Positions 35,301 to 42,648 of a stretch of 42,648 bases of DNA are shown piece after piece. The DNA comes from Phoronis australis (Eukaryota > Phoronida > Phoronidae). How positions within the stretch are numbered: the stretch's first letter is position 1; every line of letters begins with the position of its first letter. The stretch spans positions 6,751-49,398 of the forward strand of contig NMRA01001090.1 of NCBI GenBank assembly GCA_002633005.1, in the 5' to 3' direction. The position numbers were made by a program, and so were the translations under genes. The notes below the pieces were generated by a model that was given only the letters and a program-made list of their open reading frames with translations, was not told the origin of the DNA and searched no databases.

Positions 35301-36296
35301 ACTAAAAGCGAAGTAAACTGTTCAACAGGTATTTTTACGATTCGTTCATAAAAGATTCTTAATTTCTGTTGATGTCAAAGCACGTCTCCTTATTTGGTAT
35401 GCAAGACATAGACGTAGCGCATTGCTCTTAAATGGAAAATGTGATTTTTGACCTTTGATGTGAACTAAACAATGGCGATTTCAAACAGCAGTCAATACGA
35501 CTTTTTGAGCGCATGCGCGAATACATATCATTAGAGGTGGACAGTTTGAAATTGTATTGGGATGAAAGAGTTTATATTTCTTCTGTGTTTCAAAAATATT
35601 GAATTTTTTTAAATATTCTCACTGAATAACTCTCACGTTAGAATTCCTAAGAAGCACGATCTGTTTTTACTAATTCTCGCGTTCCAATTGCCTCTTTAAG
35701 AGCAGCTAACATTGACGTGATTTTCGTTTGGTAACTATTGATCCTGAAACATCTGTATTAGATAACGTTAGTAGGTTATGGAAAGGAGACCTTATTTGTT
35801 AACCATTTGGAGTTTCACAGTTTCACTCCTGTAAGTCCCATAAAAAGTGATTCAAGAACATTCTGTGCTGACGTGTCATGCGTAATCTAAAGTGGAAAAA
35901 AATTCAGCGTGCCATGCAAGTCGGTAAGCGTTCATTTGCTATAGTAGAATTGCTTATCCTTGCACAAATCGTGCTAAATTGAGTATTAATCCATTAAAAG
36001 CCACTCTTGGTGAACGATTACACAAGAATATGCATTAGCATCACATAACCATGTGCTTTAAAGCACGTTTTGGGAACTGGCTTAAAATTGGTCTACATTG
36101 TTGGAGTATGCAGTCACTTTAAACAGCATAAAATTTAGGTATGATTTTTGCCTGATAATTGCCAGGAATGTTGTAGGACAGCATTGCTTGTCTAGGTCAT
36201 GGGGCTCTGGTCGTTCTCGCCTGGAATCTATGACCTTTTTGTGTGTTGCGGGTGTGCGCGCGTGCGTGTACGTGTGTGTGTGAAACAGAGAAGGGG

Positions 36297-36335
<39 letters not shown>

Positions 36336-39300
36336 GGGGTCGGGGGGTGATAGACAGACAGAGGGAGTGAGAGATTGTCACCAGTTTTCATCAATTGTTT
36401 TCAGTTTCTAACTTTTTGAATAATAGGCCTAATTCGTATTTGCTTTATTATTCCTCATTTCGGTGGAATATGTTGAAATGTGTGTTGTCTTTCACATACT
36501 TTCGTACGTTCCACTCACATTACGAAAAAGGAAAACGTTGCAGCTTACCAGACACAACAACTGTCACGTGATCACTTTCAATAAGGTCAGCCGATGTCTG
36601 CACAGAACATTGGTACACACCAGCATCTCCGATTGTTACTTCGGGTATCAGCAACGTGTAGCGGGTTTCATTCTTGTCAACAGTCACAGAGCTGATCAGT
36701 TCTACCCATTTTCCAGCCCTTTCGCTGCTTGATCGGTACGTCCAACGAACCTGCAGGGAGAATCCGTTATCGTCGCCGCCTCTTATTATTAGTAGTATTC
36801 ATGCCGAATCACCGGATTCTTTGTTATCAGTTTCGTCATCATCTTGTCATTTAATAAAATTGGCCTCAAGTGATCTTAGATTTTGTTCATACAAGCAATT
36901 ATATGTGACCTTGTTTGGCATTTCGAGTAATAACCAGAAGCTATTTTATTTATAAGAAGAGAGTAGCGCCTCCTGGGAATTCCATAGGTAAATGTAGGTG
37001 TTGCGAGTCTGCTGTCTGTGATCTAGGTTGGAATTTTGTTATCAAAAGCCTTTCGAAGATTTAGTCTTGGTAATGCAGTGCACATTACGTTGGCTATACT
37101 GCGTAATAGTGCATAGGACAAGGTATGGCCTGCTACAAACCTTCGGTTTCTCGCCCTTACAGAATATTCGATGCCTGTTCTCAGCTACGCATACTAGCTC
37201 CAGAGTACTTCCAATGGACGCGTAAACATTACCAAACTCTGCCTTTGACGTGATGGTGACTTTTGTCTCGTTACGGGGCGTGTCTAAAATTCACGAATAA
37301 TATAGATCCCACTGTATGTGCTGATAACGAGAATACAATTAAGGAATACAAAAGCATTTCGATAATTAGAAACATTATAAATATAAGTCGTACCAGAGCA
37401 CGTTGTCGAGTTCCCAGTCTTTGCAGTCGCCATAACAGCATCTGTAAAGCGGTAATGCTGGTGAAAGTCAAAACAATGTGTTTTAAGGTTTAGGCGCACA
37501 ATGAACATTTATAATTGTTATAGAAAAAATGCTTTCTCTGTAATGGTTGAATTTATATCACAGGCAGGTCATTAACGTTGCACGGAGTGTTACCACAATT
37601 TCGAAGGAAACATCGGCTTAAGTCCTAAAAACGGTATTCTGACGACGCTTTTGTTTGGTCGTGTCCCTAGGAAGAATTGAGGTCAAGTGAGAAAGGCCGT
37701 GAGGAATCTCTGCGCATCTGTATTTTTTCGAATCGCCGAGATGTGCTACTGGACGGGATTTCTTACCGTTCACGTACTTGATAGTGGTATAGGATGAGCT
37801 TATGATGGATTTGCTAAGCGCTTCTCCTCTTAGTCTGCAGTAGTACTGATAATGTCCCTTTCTCTCGGGGTCATAACCCACCCTAATCTTTCTCGTCACA
37901 GAATACGTGCACTTGCTCTTGAGGCGCTTCGACGTCACAGGTTCACTGTGATGGAAATCGGAGTCGCGCGTTATTTCCCCCGACGACCTGGTTGACGGAT
38001 GTCTCCATACCCAGGTGATTTGTGGAATAGGCTCGACACGCTTCACATGGCACTTCAATGTAGCCTCGTCATCTTTTGATAGAACTACTTTCCTCGGTCT
38101 CACGACAATGTTGTCTGCTTCGCAGGGAGCTAAATGTCAAGAAAGACTTCATCAACCATAATTTGGAATAGGATTGCGTGATGAACTGAGATTAAAAGAC
38201 TGAAAGGTCTTTCGGGAAGTCCGCAAAAATCTTGTGGGAGTGAGAAAATTGCTCTGACGTCATGTAAGTCAAGTCACTTTCACCGATATACAGTGATCTC
38301 GCGAGACAATTTGTACAACACTCTGTTTTTTTTGTTTCAGATCTCGAAGTCGAGTTGGGTTAGATATTTCAACAATAACTTTTAATTGTGCCCATTTCTT
38401 ACTATTAATTTTGACTATTTTCTTCCTTGACTTGATCGTCGAATTTAACTGGCATATGTAGGACCCTTCGTCGCAGGAACTGAAGTTTCTGAAGGTCAAG
38501 GTCATATCAATCCCGTCTTTTGTCGTCTGCGAGAGTTCATGAGTAACAACTGCTTGCGGTGAGCCCACGCTGGGCATGACTTGACGCATTTCGACATTGA
38601 ACGTGTAAATTGCCGAGCCGTTGCGAAGCAAACTAATAAAGATGGGCTGTCCGTTCTCAGGAATCGTCTCACAGGTTATATTAAATGACTCGTCGATTCC
38701 TACGAGCACGGGCTGGTTTGATACGCTCACAGTAATGAAGTGCTTTCCATCTGCAAATAGATGTTTTCCAGTAGGTTACACTTCATGAACACGGCATTTG
38801 AAAGTTCAGGATTTAATTTTCAACTCCCATATAATAACTTTACCTCATTGGTAGGTGTCATGTTGTGACTTCATTTCTGTTTGACGGTGCAATAAATTGC
38901 GTTCGTGACTTGTTTTTATCCCTAGTGAGTAAACTACATGCTCGTGAACCAACACGTCCAGCGTGTTTATCGGGCAGTTACTTGGGGATAACAGAAAAAC
39001 AATTTGTCGCTAGGCAACAGGTTGCATGATCAAAAATGTGTAACCAACACAGGAATTTTCAAACGGGCTTTAAATCAATGACATTTGCCAAGAAACAACC
39101 TTCTACAATGACGTGAACCTGGTCGTGTCTTAGGTGGCCTGATGACGTGTTTACGGCGCACTGGTAGACGCCGGCGTCACTCTTCTGGACACTGTTCTTG
39201 TAAATGGTGAGCTCGCTCCCTTCCGGGTTGCCCAGCACTTCGTCCACACGGGCTTTCTTCACGGAGTCCGACGATAATATGATCCACCTATGCCTTTGTG

Positions 39301-41817
39301 ATTTGAACCTCCAAAAAACCTAAGTTATAATAAAGCAGAGAGCCTATTTAGTATTTTGTTTGAAAAGTGTACATGCAAGTATACATGGGCGGCGCAGCAC
39401 TGAAAAAAATGGGGGGCTAAAGCCCTCTTAGCCCCCCCCTGTGGTGCACCACCTATAGATTACGAGCGGCGTAGCACTGAAAAAAGGGGTGGGGCAATAG
39501 CCACCCCCCCAGCCCCCTATGGTGCGCCGCCCATGGTATAGTCTGCCACACTAACACACAATGATAAGAATGCTGATGATTGTGACAATGGAGGTACTTA
39601 TGACTGAGGTGGTGGTAGAGATAGTGGTGGTAGTGGTGATAATGAGTCCTCTTGTTTGAGGTGGACGATCTTAACACACACTCGCCAGCCTCCGTCACGC
39701 CATTTTTCTGATGTATCAGGTATTCAAATTTATCGGGTAACATCTTGATTACATTTTATGAGACTGTTTCACTGCCAACATAGTCTGAATGTGTAATGTC
39801 CTTTATGTATTACGGCATTCACATGACGTCTGATCAGAAGGCAGATTGGTCAGATGATCCGCCGATTAAATAAAAATCACAAGTGAATTCTCGTGAGACG
39901 CTTGACTTGCTTTCTTATCGTCGCCCCCTCCTTGCCTCCTTGCTGTGGGAAAACTAATCTCGTTTTTCCTTGATCATCGTACCGTACGTGACGGTTGCAC
40001 GCGGCGATCGCACGCGGCTTTGCACGTGATGATCACACCTGTTGGCCAAAATGTTAAAAACAAACCTCGGGTCTCGAACTGCCAGGTTGAACGTATGGTC
40101 TGTTCTCAATTACGCAACTTAACACCAGACTTTGGCCACGTGTGACGTGCATTGTATCGTTCTGTATTTCATCCGACACTATCGTTACTGTGGTGGAATC
40201 CGTGTTGTTTGCTGCTTAAAAGTACAAATTCTTCATATAATTTAATGCCCACTGAACCCGTTCTTGAATTCTGCGTATTATATAATCAGCACTGTGATAA
40301 AATAAACTTCTACGAGCATCGGCGGAGTAGTTGAAACACGTTCTGCATTAGTTTCTTGGGGTCTGTTTTAAGAAAAAACATCTTTTAAAAGGTCGTGTTT
40401 GGCGTTCAGTTTAAGATTTGTCTTTTAAGATTTGTCTTAAACGCCGGTGATATGTGTCAGACTTCAAATTACTTTCCGTTCCAAACAATTTCTTAACCAA
40501 GAGAGATGACTTCAATATTTCTGCATCAAAGTGACATGGATGTCTTAGCCGGTTGTCCCGGATGTCAAGTGCAGTCAAAAATACACAGAAACTTTACCTG
40601 ATCCCAGCCTTCTGTTCACGTTTTCAATCATTTGTTGTTGACTCCCATCTTTTGATCTTTTCACTATTGTGAAAGAAATGAACATTGCAGACAAACGAAG
40701 GTCTTGTGGCATGGTTGGCATTTAATTGAAAACTCTATTGAGCGATCTAGGCTAGTGACCATCAAATTTTGCTCGCAGATCGCTCTATTTTTAGTCCATC
40801 TCAAGAAAAATTGCGTGGTCAGCGCCCCCTGTGATCGAGATACAATCTATGTACTTGGAAACGAACTCAAAATTTTACATCACCTATTTATTCCTACAAA
40901 ATCAAGATAAATGTTTCGTTATCGAGTACATTACCAAAGGCGTTTATAGTCGAAATTTGCATTTGATAGCCCCTAGAGTTGAACTTAGAAACTGATATAA
41001 AAACTCCAAATCTCAATTTCAGACTTTAAATTATGCCCTTAATGCAGAGGTCATCACTAGAGCAAACTAGCATTAGCCAGTCCTTCACGTGAACCATAAC
41101 ATACTTGAGCACAGTCTTATAGACACTCATCTTGAGTTTGTGTCAAAGCAGGGCGTAAAATGACAAAAATAATTTCGCTTTTGATTTCGCCAGTACAAAA
41201 AAGAGATCCCGGGCCGTTGACTTACGCCAATTCAAGTTCAGGTCGCAATATAATACTCCATTGAAAATTTGATTATGTGGCGAGTCTGTAAGTTTCTAAG
41301 AGACTGGTAACATAAAGGAGATTGCAGTTTAAAACGGGTTTAAAAATTGTCTTTCAGCAGACTGGACTGTAAGTTAAGAGATCCCACTGAGATTTCCCAC
41401 ACCGTTATGCAACAGATCTCAAATTTACCAGGAATATTTCATCTTCATACCTGTACAATAATGTATTTTGCACATTTTTTCTTCTTTGTCGTCTTCAACT
41501 TCTTTACAAAACTCTGTACATGAATTTTGGGGGGAGATATTGCATCTTTTTGTCCTCCATTGTTTTCCTTCGCCACAGGTAGCGCTGCAGGCAGTCCACG
41601 CGGACCACGAGCAATTATGTGTCCAACAGGACTTGCTGTCTCGGCTTGTATTCTGACAGAGACACTTTGTGAAACAACTTTCTTTAGCTGTGGTTTGGCA
41701 ATCCGCCGGTGGTTGGCAGGACATTTCCTTCGTGGAATTTACAAATACATTGTCTATCAAAGCCCAGGTAACAAGGAAAAATAAATGAAAGACGTCAGTT
41801 ATCGTGAATACAAACAT
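21329..41817 (-). CDS. Gene D: TSP1-Ig6-EGF4 single-pass receptor-like protein
   Basis: Proposed exons (minus): 41451-41817, 40598-40663, 39983-40038, 39100-39319, 38403-38750, 37767-38129, 37141-37283, 36549-36750, 28968-29342, 28353-28715, 26727-26942, 25641-25757, 24480-24596, 23048-23195, 22229-22254, 21329-21927. They sum to 3,726 nt: 1,241 codons plus stop, in frame throughout. Approximate residues: signal peptide 1-27, TSP1 68-121, Ig1 123-236, Ig2 237-352, Ig3 353-473, Ig4 474-588, Ig5 589-713, Ig6 714-834, EGF 835-870, cbEGF 871-906, EGF 907-945, EGF 946-984, TM 1006-1031, tail 1034-1241. Ig4-6 repeat Ig1-3. No start exon was seen before Ig4, which begins at a splice acceptor, favouring one gene over two. 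Linker exons at 31142-31246 and 34045-34149 may be added. Function is inferred to be cell-surface recognition or adhesion. Confidence 0.6.
22229..22254 (-). CDS. Gene D juxtamembrane micro-exon (26 nt)
   Basis: TTTTTCAG acceptor and GTAAGT donor, phase 2 in and 1 out, coding QAVAHSFE. Supported by equivalent micro-exons in genes B and C. Confidence 0.65.
23048..23195 (-). CDS. Gene D transmembrane exon
   Basis: Phase 1 in, phase 2 out. A Ser/Asp/Thr-rich stalk leads into a helix ([20 protein letters not shown]) and a border CCMLNRR. Confidence 0.85.
23423..23579. mobile_element. 157-bp MITE with GGCGGAT termini
   Basis: Ends are CAGTGGCGGATTTAG and, on the other strand, CAGAGGCGGATCCCG. A possible 5-bp target-site duplication GTGCG flanks it (23418-23422 and 23580-23584). 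It lies in an intron of gene D. The short open frame overlapping it is not a gene. Confidence 0.65.
24480..24596 (-). CDS. Gene D last EGF exon
   Basis: A 117-nt phase 1-1 exon: [28 protein letters not shown]. Donor GTGAGT. All six cysteines are present. Confidence 0.85.
24818..25200. repeat. Degenerate dispersed repeats in a gene D intron
   Basis: A GGGCCCGTTCCATG start is followed by repeated AATCTTAA and CTTAAGTTT motifs. From about 25060 comes a stretch with GGGTCTCTAGCCTG and CGAGTTTxxxCTCGAG-like motifs resembling the MITE at 42246-42648. Probably old, overlapping element copies. Confidence 0.4.
25641..25757 (-). CDS. Gene D third EGF exon
   Basis: A 117-nt phase 1-1 exon: [12 protein letters not shown], then [14 protein letters not shown]. 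It is the counterpart of gene C exon 5, which is also preceded by DT. Confidence 0.85.
26228..26335 (+). repeat. (GTT)n microsatellite
   Basis: About 36 triplets, interrupted by a few GCT units near 26255. It produces poly-Val and poly-Leu open frames that are not genes. Confidence 0.95.
26727..26942 (-). CDS. Gene D double exon: EGF plus calcium-binding EGF
   Basis: 216 nt, phase 1-1. The first EGF is [12 protein letters not shown] to GKHC. The second starts DIDEC and contains [12 protein letters not shown], a calcium-binding EGF signature. Same length and layout as the gene B exon at 11451-11666. Confidence 0.85.
28353..28715 (-). CDS. Gene D Ig6 (third Ig of second triplet)
   Basis: 363 nt, phase 1-1. 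Landmarks: [31 protein letters not shown]. Four cysteines, as in Ig3. Confidence 0.85.
28968..29342 (-). CDS. Gene D Ig5 (second Ig of second triplet)
   Basis: 375 nt, phase 1-1. Landmarks: [23 protein letters not shown]. Shares the extra cysteine before Asp with gene C Ig2 and gene D Ig2. Confidence 0.85.
31142..31246 (-). CDS. Candidate linker exon, copy 1 (gene D)
   Basis: A 105-nt phase 1-1 stretch between TATTATCCAG and GTAAGT. It encodes 35 residues rich in Thr, Lys and Gln ([15 protein letters not shown], then [11 protein letters not shown]), without hydrophobic core or cysteines. It sits between the Ig4 and Ig5 exons, both phase-compatible, so it could be spliced in as a hinge. Confidence 0.35.
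31507..32175. repeat. Minisatellite with 162-bp unit
   Basis: Two good units begin CTGTCCACA at 31507 and 31669, each containing CGTCCGGTCATCTCACTT and CAGCAAGTCAGGTCATG. A decayed unit follows (about 31995-32175), and another fragment lies at about 34889-35010. The single ambiguous base at 31506 is at its left edge. Confidence 0.75.
32200..33020. other. Unique-looking part of the tandem repeat interval
   Basis: No gene, domain or clear repeat recognised; it separates the minisatellite of unit 1 from the start of unit 2. Confidence 0.4.
34045..34149 (-). CDS. Candidate linker exon, copy 2 (gene D)
   Basis: Same 105-nt phase 1-1 layout as 31142-31246, with a GTATGT donor. The protein differs at only a few positions ([16 protein letters not shown]), with frame, acceptor and donor preserved. 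Confidence 0.35.
35331..36548. other. Intronic DNA of gene D with GA microsatellite
   Basis: No exon recognised. A GT-rich run (about 36240-36280) and a (GA)n run (36301-36332) create spurious open frames. Confidence 0.5.
36549..36750 (-). CDS. Gene D Ig4, second half
   Basis: Acceptor CCCTGCAG, phase 0 in, phase 1 out at GTAAGC. Reads VRWTYRSS, then [11 protein letters not shown]. It corresponds to gene C exon 2. Confidence 0.8.
37141..37283 (-). CDS. Gene D Ig4, first half
   Basis: Acceptor GAATTTTAG, phase 1 in. Reads [13 protein letters not shown] and [16 protein letters not shown]; donor AAG/GTTTGT in phase 0. No ATG or signal peptide precedes it, unlike gene C exon 1, so it is an internal exon. 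An alternative donor at TTCT/GTAAGG would break the frame. Confidence 0.6.
37767..38129 (-). CDS. Gene D Ig3
   Basis: 363 nt, phase 1-1, donor GTAAGA. Landmarks: [32 protein letters not shown]. Confidence 0.85.
38403..38750 (-). CDS. Gene D Ig2
   Basis: 348 nt, phase 1-1, donor GTAAGA. Landmarks: FNITC and [12 protein letters not shown]. The usual core Trp is missing: the matching position reads IFISLLRNG. Extra cysteine before Asp conserved. Confidence 0.85.
39100..39319 (-). CDS. Gene D Ig1, second half
   Basis: Acceptor AACTTAG, phase 0 in, phase 1 out (GAAG/GTTGTT). Reads [12 protein letters not shown], then SDAGVYQC. Confidence 0.75.
39384..39535. repeat. Dimeric palindromic repeat (copy 2)
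   Basis: Starts CATGGGCGGCGCAGCACTG and ends GGTGCGCCGCCCATG, its near-perfect reverse complement. Two units of about 75 bp, same family as 10045-10188. Confidence 0.7.
39983..40038 (-). CDS. Gene D Ig1, putative strand-B exon
   Basis: A 56-nt stretch after GGCCAACAG, phase 1 in and phase 0 out (ACG/GTACGA). Reads [18 protein letters not shown], supplying the first Ig cysteine 16 residues before the Trp of the next exon. Short, and supported mainly by phase. Confidence 0.35.
40598..40663 (-). CDS. Gene D putative exon between TSP1 and Ig1
   Basis: A 66-nt phase 1-1 stretch between TTTCACAATAG and GTAAAG. Reads [20 protein letters not shown], plausible as linker and strand A of Ig1. Needs transcript support. 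Confidence 0.35.
40826..41215. mobile_element. Diverged copy of the 42246-42648 MITE
   Basis: Shares GTACTTGGAAACGAACTCAAAA at its left (compare GTACTCGAAACGAACTCAAAA), TATAGACACTCATCTTGAG internally and GAGATCCCGGGCC at its right, in the same order as the copy at the window end. Confidence 0.55.
41451..41817 (-). CDS. Gene D exon 1: signal peptide and thrombospondin type 1 repeat
   Basis: ATG 41817 begins a hydrophobic leader ([11 protein letters not shown]). A Cys-rich stretch (residues 34-64) leads to a TSP1 domain (68-121) with [20 protein letters not shown]; the WxxW is a classic C-mannosylation motif and CSATCGxG is diagnostic. Donor ACAG/GTATGA in phase 1. The surrounding DNA gives no upstream in-frame exon. 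Confidence 0.8.
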
Positions 41818-42245
41818 AACAAAGTGGAGTCCGTCAACAAAACACCGATATACATGTATAGAGTTCGAAAATGCTTACAAACAAACACGAGCTTCAAAAT
41901 GTAATAAACTTTTTGCGTCAAGTGCTAAATCTCGAGATTTCAGCATCTGCTAAGTCAAATCGAACGCCACTGCACGAAGACGTCTAAACTAGCAGTTACG
42001 TATTATGTCATGTCGTGATGTTAAAATGTGACTGAAACATGTACAGGAACATTTAAGCTAGAAACAAATTTATGGATTCAGTGATATATTTAGGGGATTT
42101 AAAGGGGCATAATTGGTTTGATGACCAAAAAAACGCGTTTTTGGAATTATTACAAACTTGGTCAGAACTATAAAAGAGCTTAGTGTTCCTCAACTCTGGT
42201 GTTACTCCGGTTCGTTGTTTTGCAGATCAGATACTTCTTAAACCT

Positions 42246-42648
42246 GGGCCCGGTCTCTAATCTTTGTACTCGAAACGAACTCAAAACTATTTTTGGCAAT
42301 TTCTCTGCTCCTTTTGTGCGAACTTAAGATAATTGGTTATCAGACTGTGCTCGAATACATTATAGTTTATGCATAGGAGTTTCTAGTTCGAGTTTGCCCT
42401 TGTAGACCCTTACATTCGTGCTACAAACTCGAGTAAAAACTCGAAATTTCGAGTTCAAACTCGAACTTATTGCTTTAATATTGGGTTTACAAACTGTGAA
42501 CTAAGGGCAATAAATTTTCTACGTAAGTTATTGTGTACTCGAGCATAGAATAATAGACACTTATCTTGAGTTCGCCCAAAAGTAGAGTAGAAAATGCCAA
42601 ACCTAATTTCGAGTTCCATTTTGAGTAAAAAGATTGGAGACCGGGCCC
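42246..42648. mobile_element. 403-bp MITE with GGGCCCGGTCTC terminal inverted repeats
   Basis: Begins GGGCCCGGTCTCTAATCTTT and ends, on the other strand, GGGCCCGGTCTCCAATCTTT. An inner palindrome of CTCGAA and TTCGAG motifs lies near 42428-42468. No coding capacity. The window stops exactly at its terminus. Confidence 0.7.

Larger units (their letters stand above)
29837..35330. repeat. Tandem repeat of about 2.85 kb within a gene D intron
   Basis: Blocks starting TACGGTTCGTTGATTG at 30177 and 33026 repeat the same order of segments: an ACGTCATTTTGACGTCA region, GACGCCTGGGGCGTGAC, GGTGGTGATAGGTCAG, GTTAAAAACTGGAAATG and a linker exon candidate. The copies differ by scattered substitutions and small indels. 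A partial copy precedes (29837-30176) and a truncated one follows (about 35005-35330). The offset between full copies is 2,849 bp. Confidence 0.8.

Noticed and set aside
36082-36411. Ser/Leu- and Arg/Glu-rich open frames
   Set aside because: Derived from the GT and GA microsatellites.
1-42648. CRISPR array, bacterial operon or viral genome
   Set aside because: Intron-split metazoan domains dominate. The repeats are minisatellites, MITEs and a long tandem unit, not evenly spaced short repeats with unique spacers.

Overview
The window is animal genomic DNA, most likely from an invertebrate. Its genes are split into small exons with GT-AG introns. The exons encode extracellular modules (immunoglobulin, EGF, calcium-binding EGF, thrombospondin type 1), and the intergenic and intronic DNA is full of MITEs, a tRNA-derived sequence, microsatellites and minisatellites. 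I cannot name the species. No bacterial, viral or CRISPR features were seen.

Layout. (1) 161-2,072, minus: a four-exon gene for a small secreted protein of unknown family (112 aa). (2) 2,073-6,903: no recognisable gene; it holds a small inverted-repeat element and a 1.05-kb inverted-repeat element containing tRNA-like A and B boxes. (3) 6,904-about 12,828, minus: gene B, a membrane protein with EGF, cbEGF, EGF, EGF, one transmembrane helix and a long acidic tail. Its N-terminal exons are uncertain. (4) 13,227-20,330, plus: gene C, signal peptide, Ig, Ig, Ig, EGF, EGF, TM, tail. The nine proposed exons add up to 1,866 nt, a continuous 621-codon frame plus stop. (5) 21,329-41,817, minus: gene D, signal peptide, TSP1, Ig x6 (two Ig triplets), EGF, cbEGF, EGF, EGF, TM, acidic tail. 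Sixteen proposed exons add up to 3,726 nt, giving 1,241 codons plus stop. It could instead be two neighbouring genes. (6) 41,818-42,648: flanking DNA ending in a complete MITE.

Genes B, C and D are paralogues. Almost all extracellular exons are phase 1-1 cassettes: EGF exons are 117 nt (one is 120), the EGF-cbEGF exons are 216 nt, and the third Ig exon of every triplet is exactly 363 nt. The 3' ends share one pattern: a TM exon ending in phase 2, a tiny exon of 26-38 nt, then a terminal tail exon entered in phase 1. All three tails carry an acidic dileucine motif (ExxxLL). B and C are divergent from a gap of about 400 bp, while C and D converge with a 1-kb gap.

The large intron of gene D between its fourth and fifth Ig domains holds a tandem repeat of about 2.85 kb. 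Each full unit carries a candidate 105-nt phase 1-1 exon for a Thr/Lys/Gln-rich linker. A locally duplicating cluster of Ig/EGF/TSP1 single-pass receptors with modular exons is the most notable feature. A role in recognition or adhesion, such as an allorecognition-type or immune locus, is a hypothesis only. All exon boundaries were read by eye from splice sites and frame, without transcript data.
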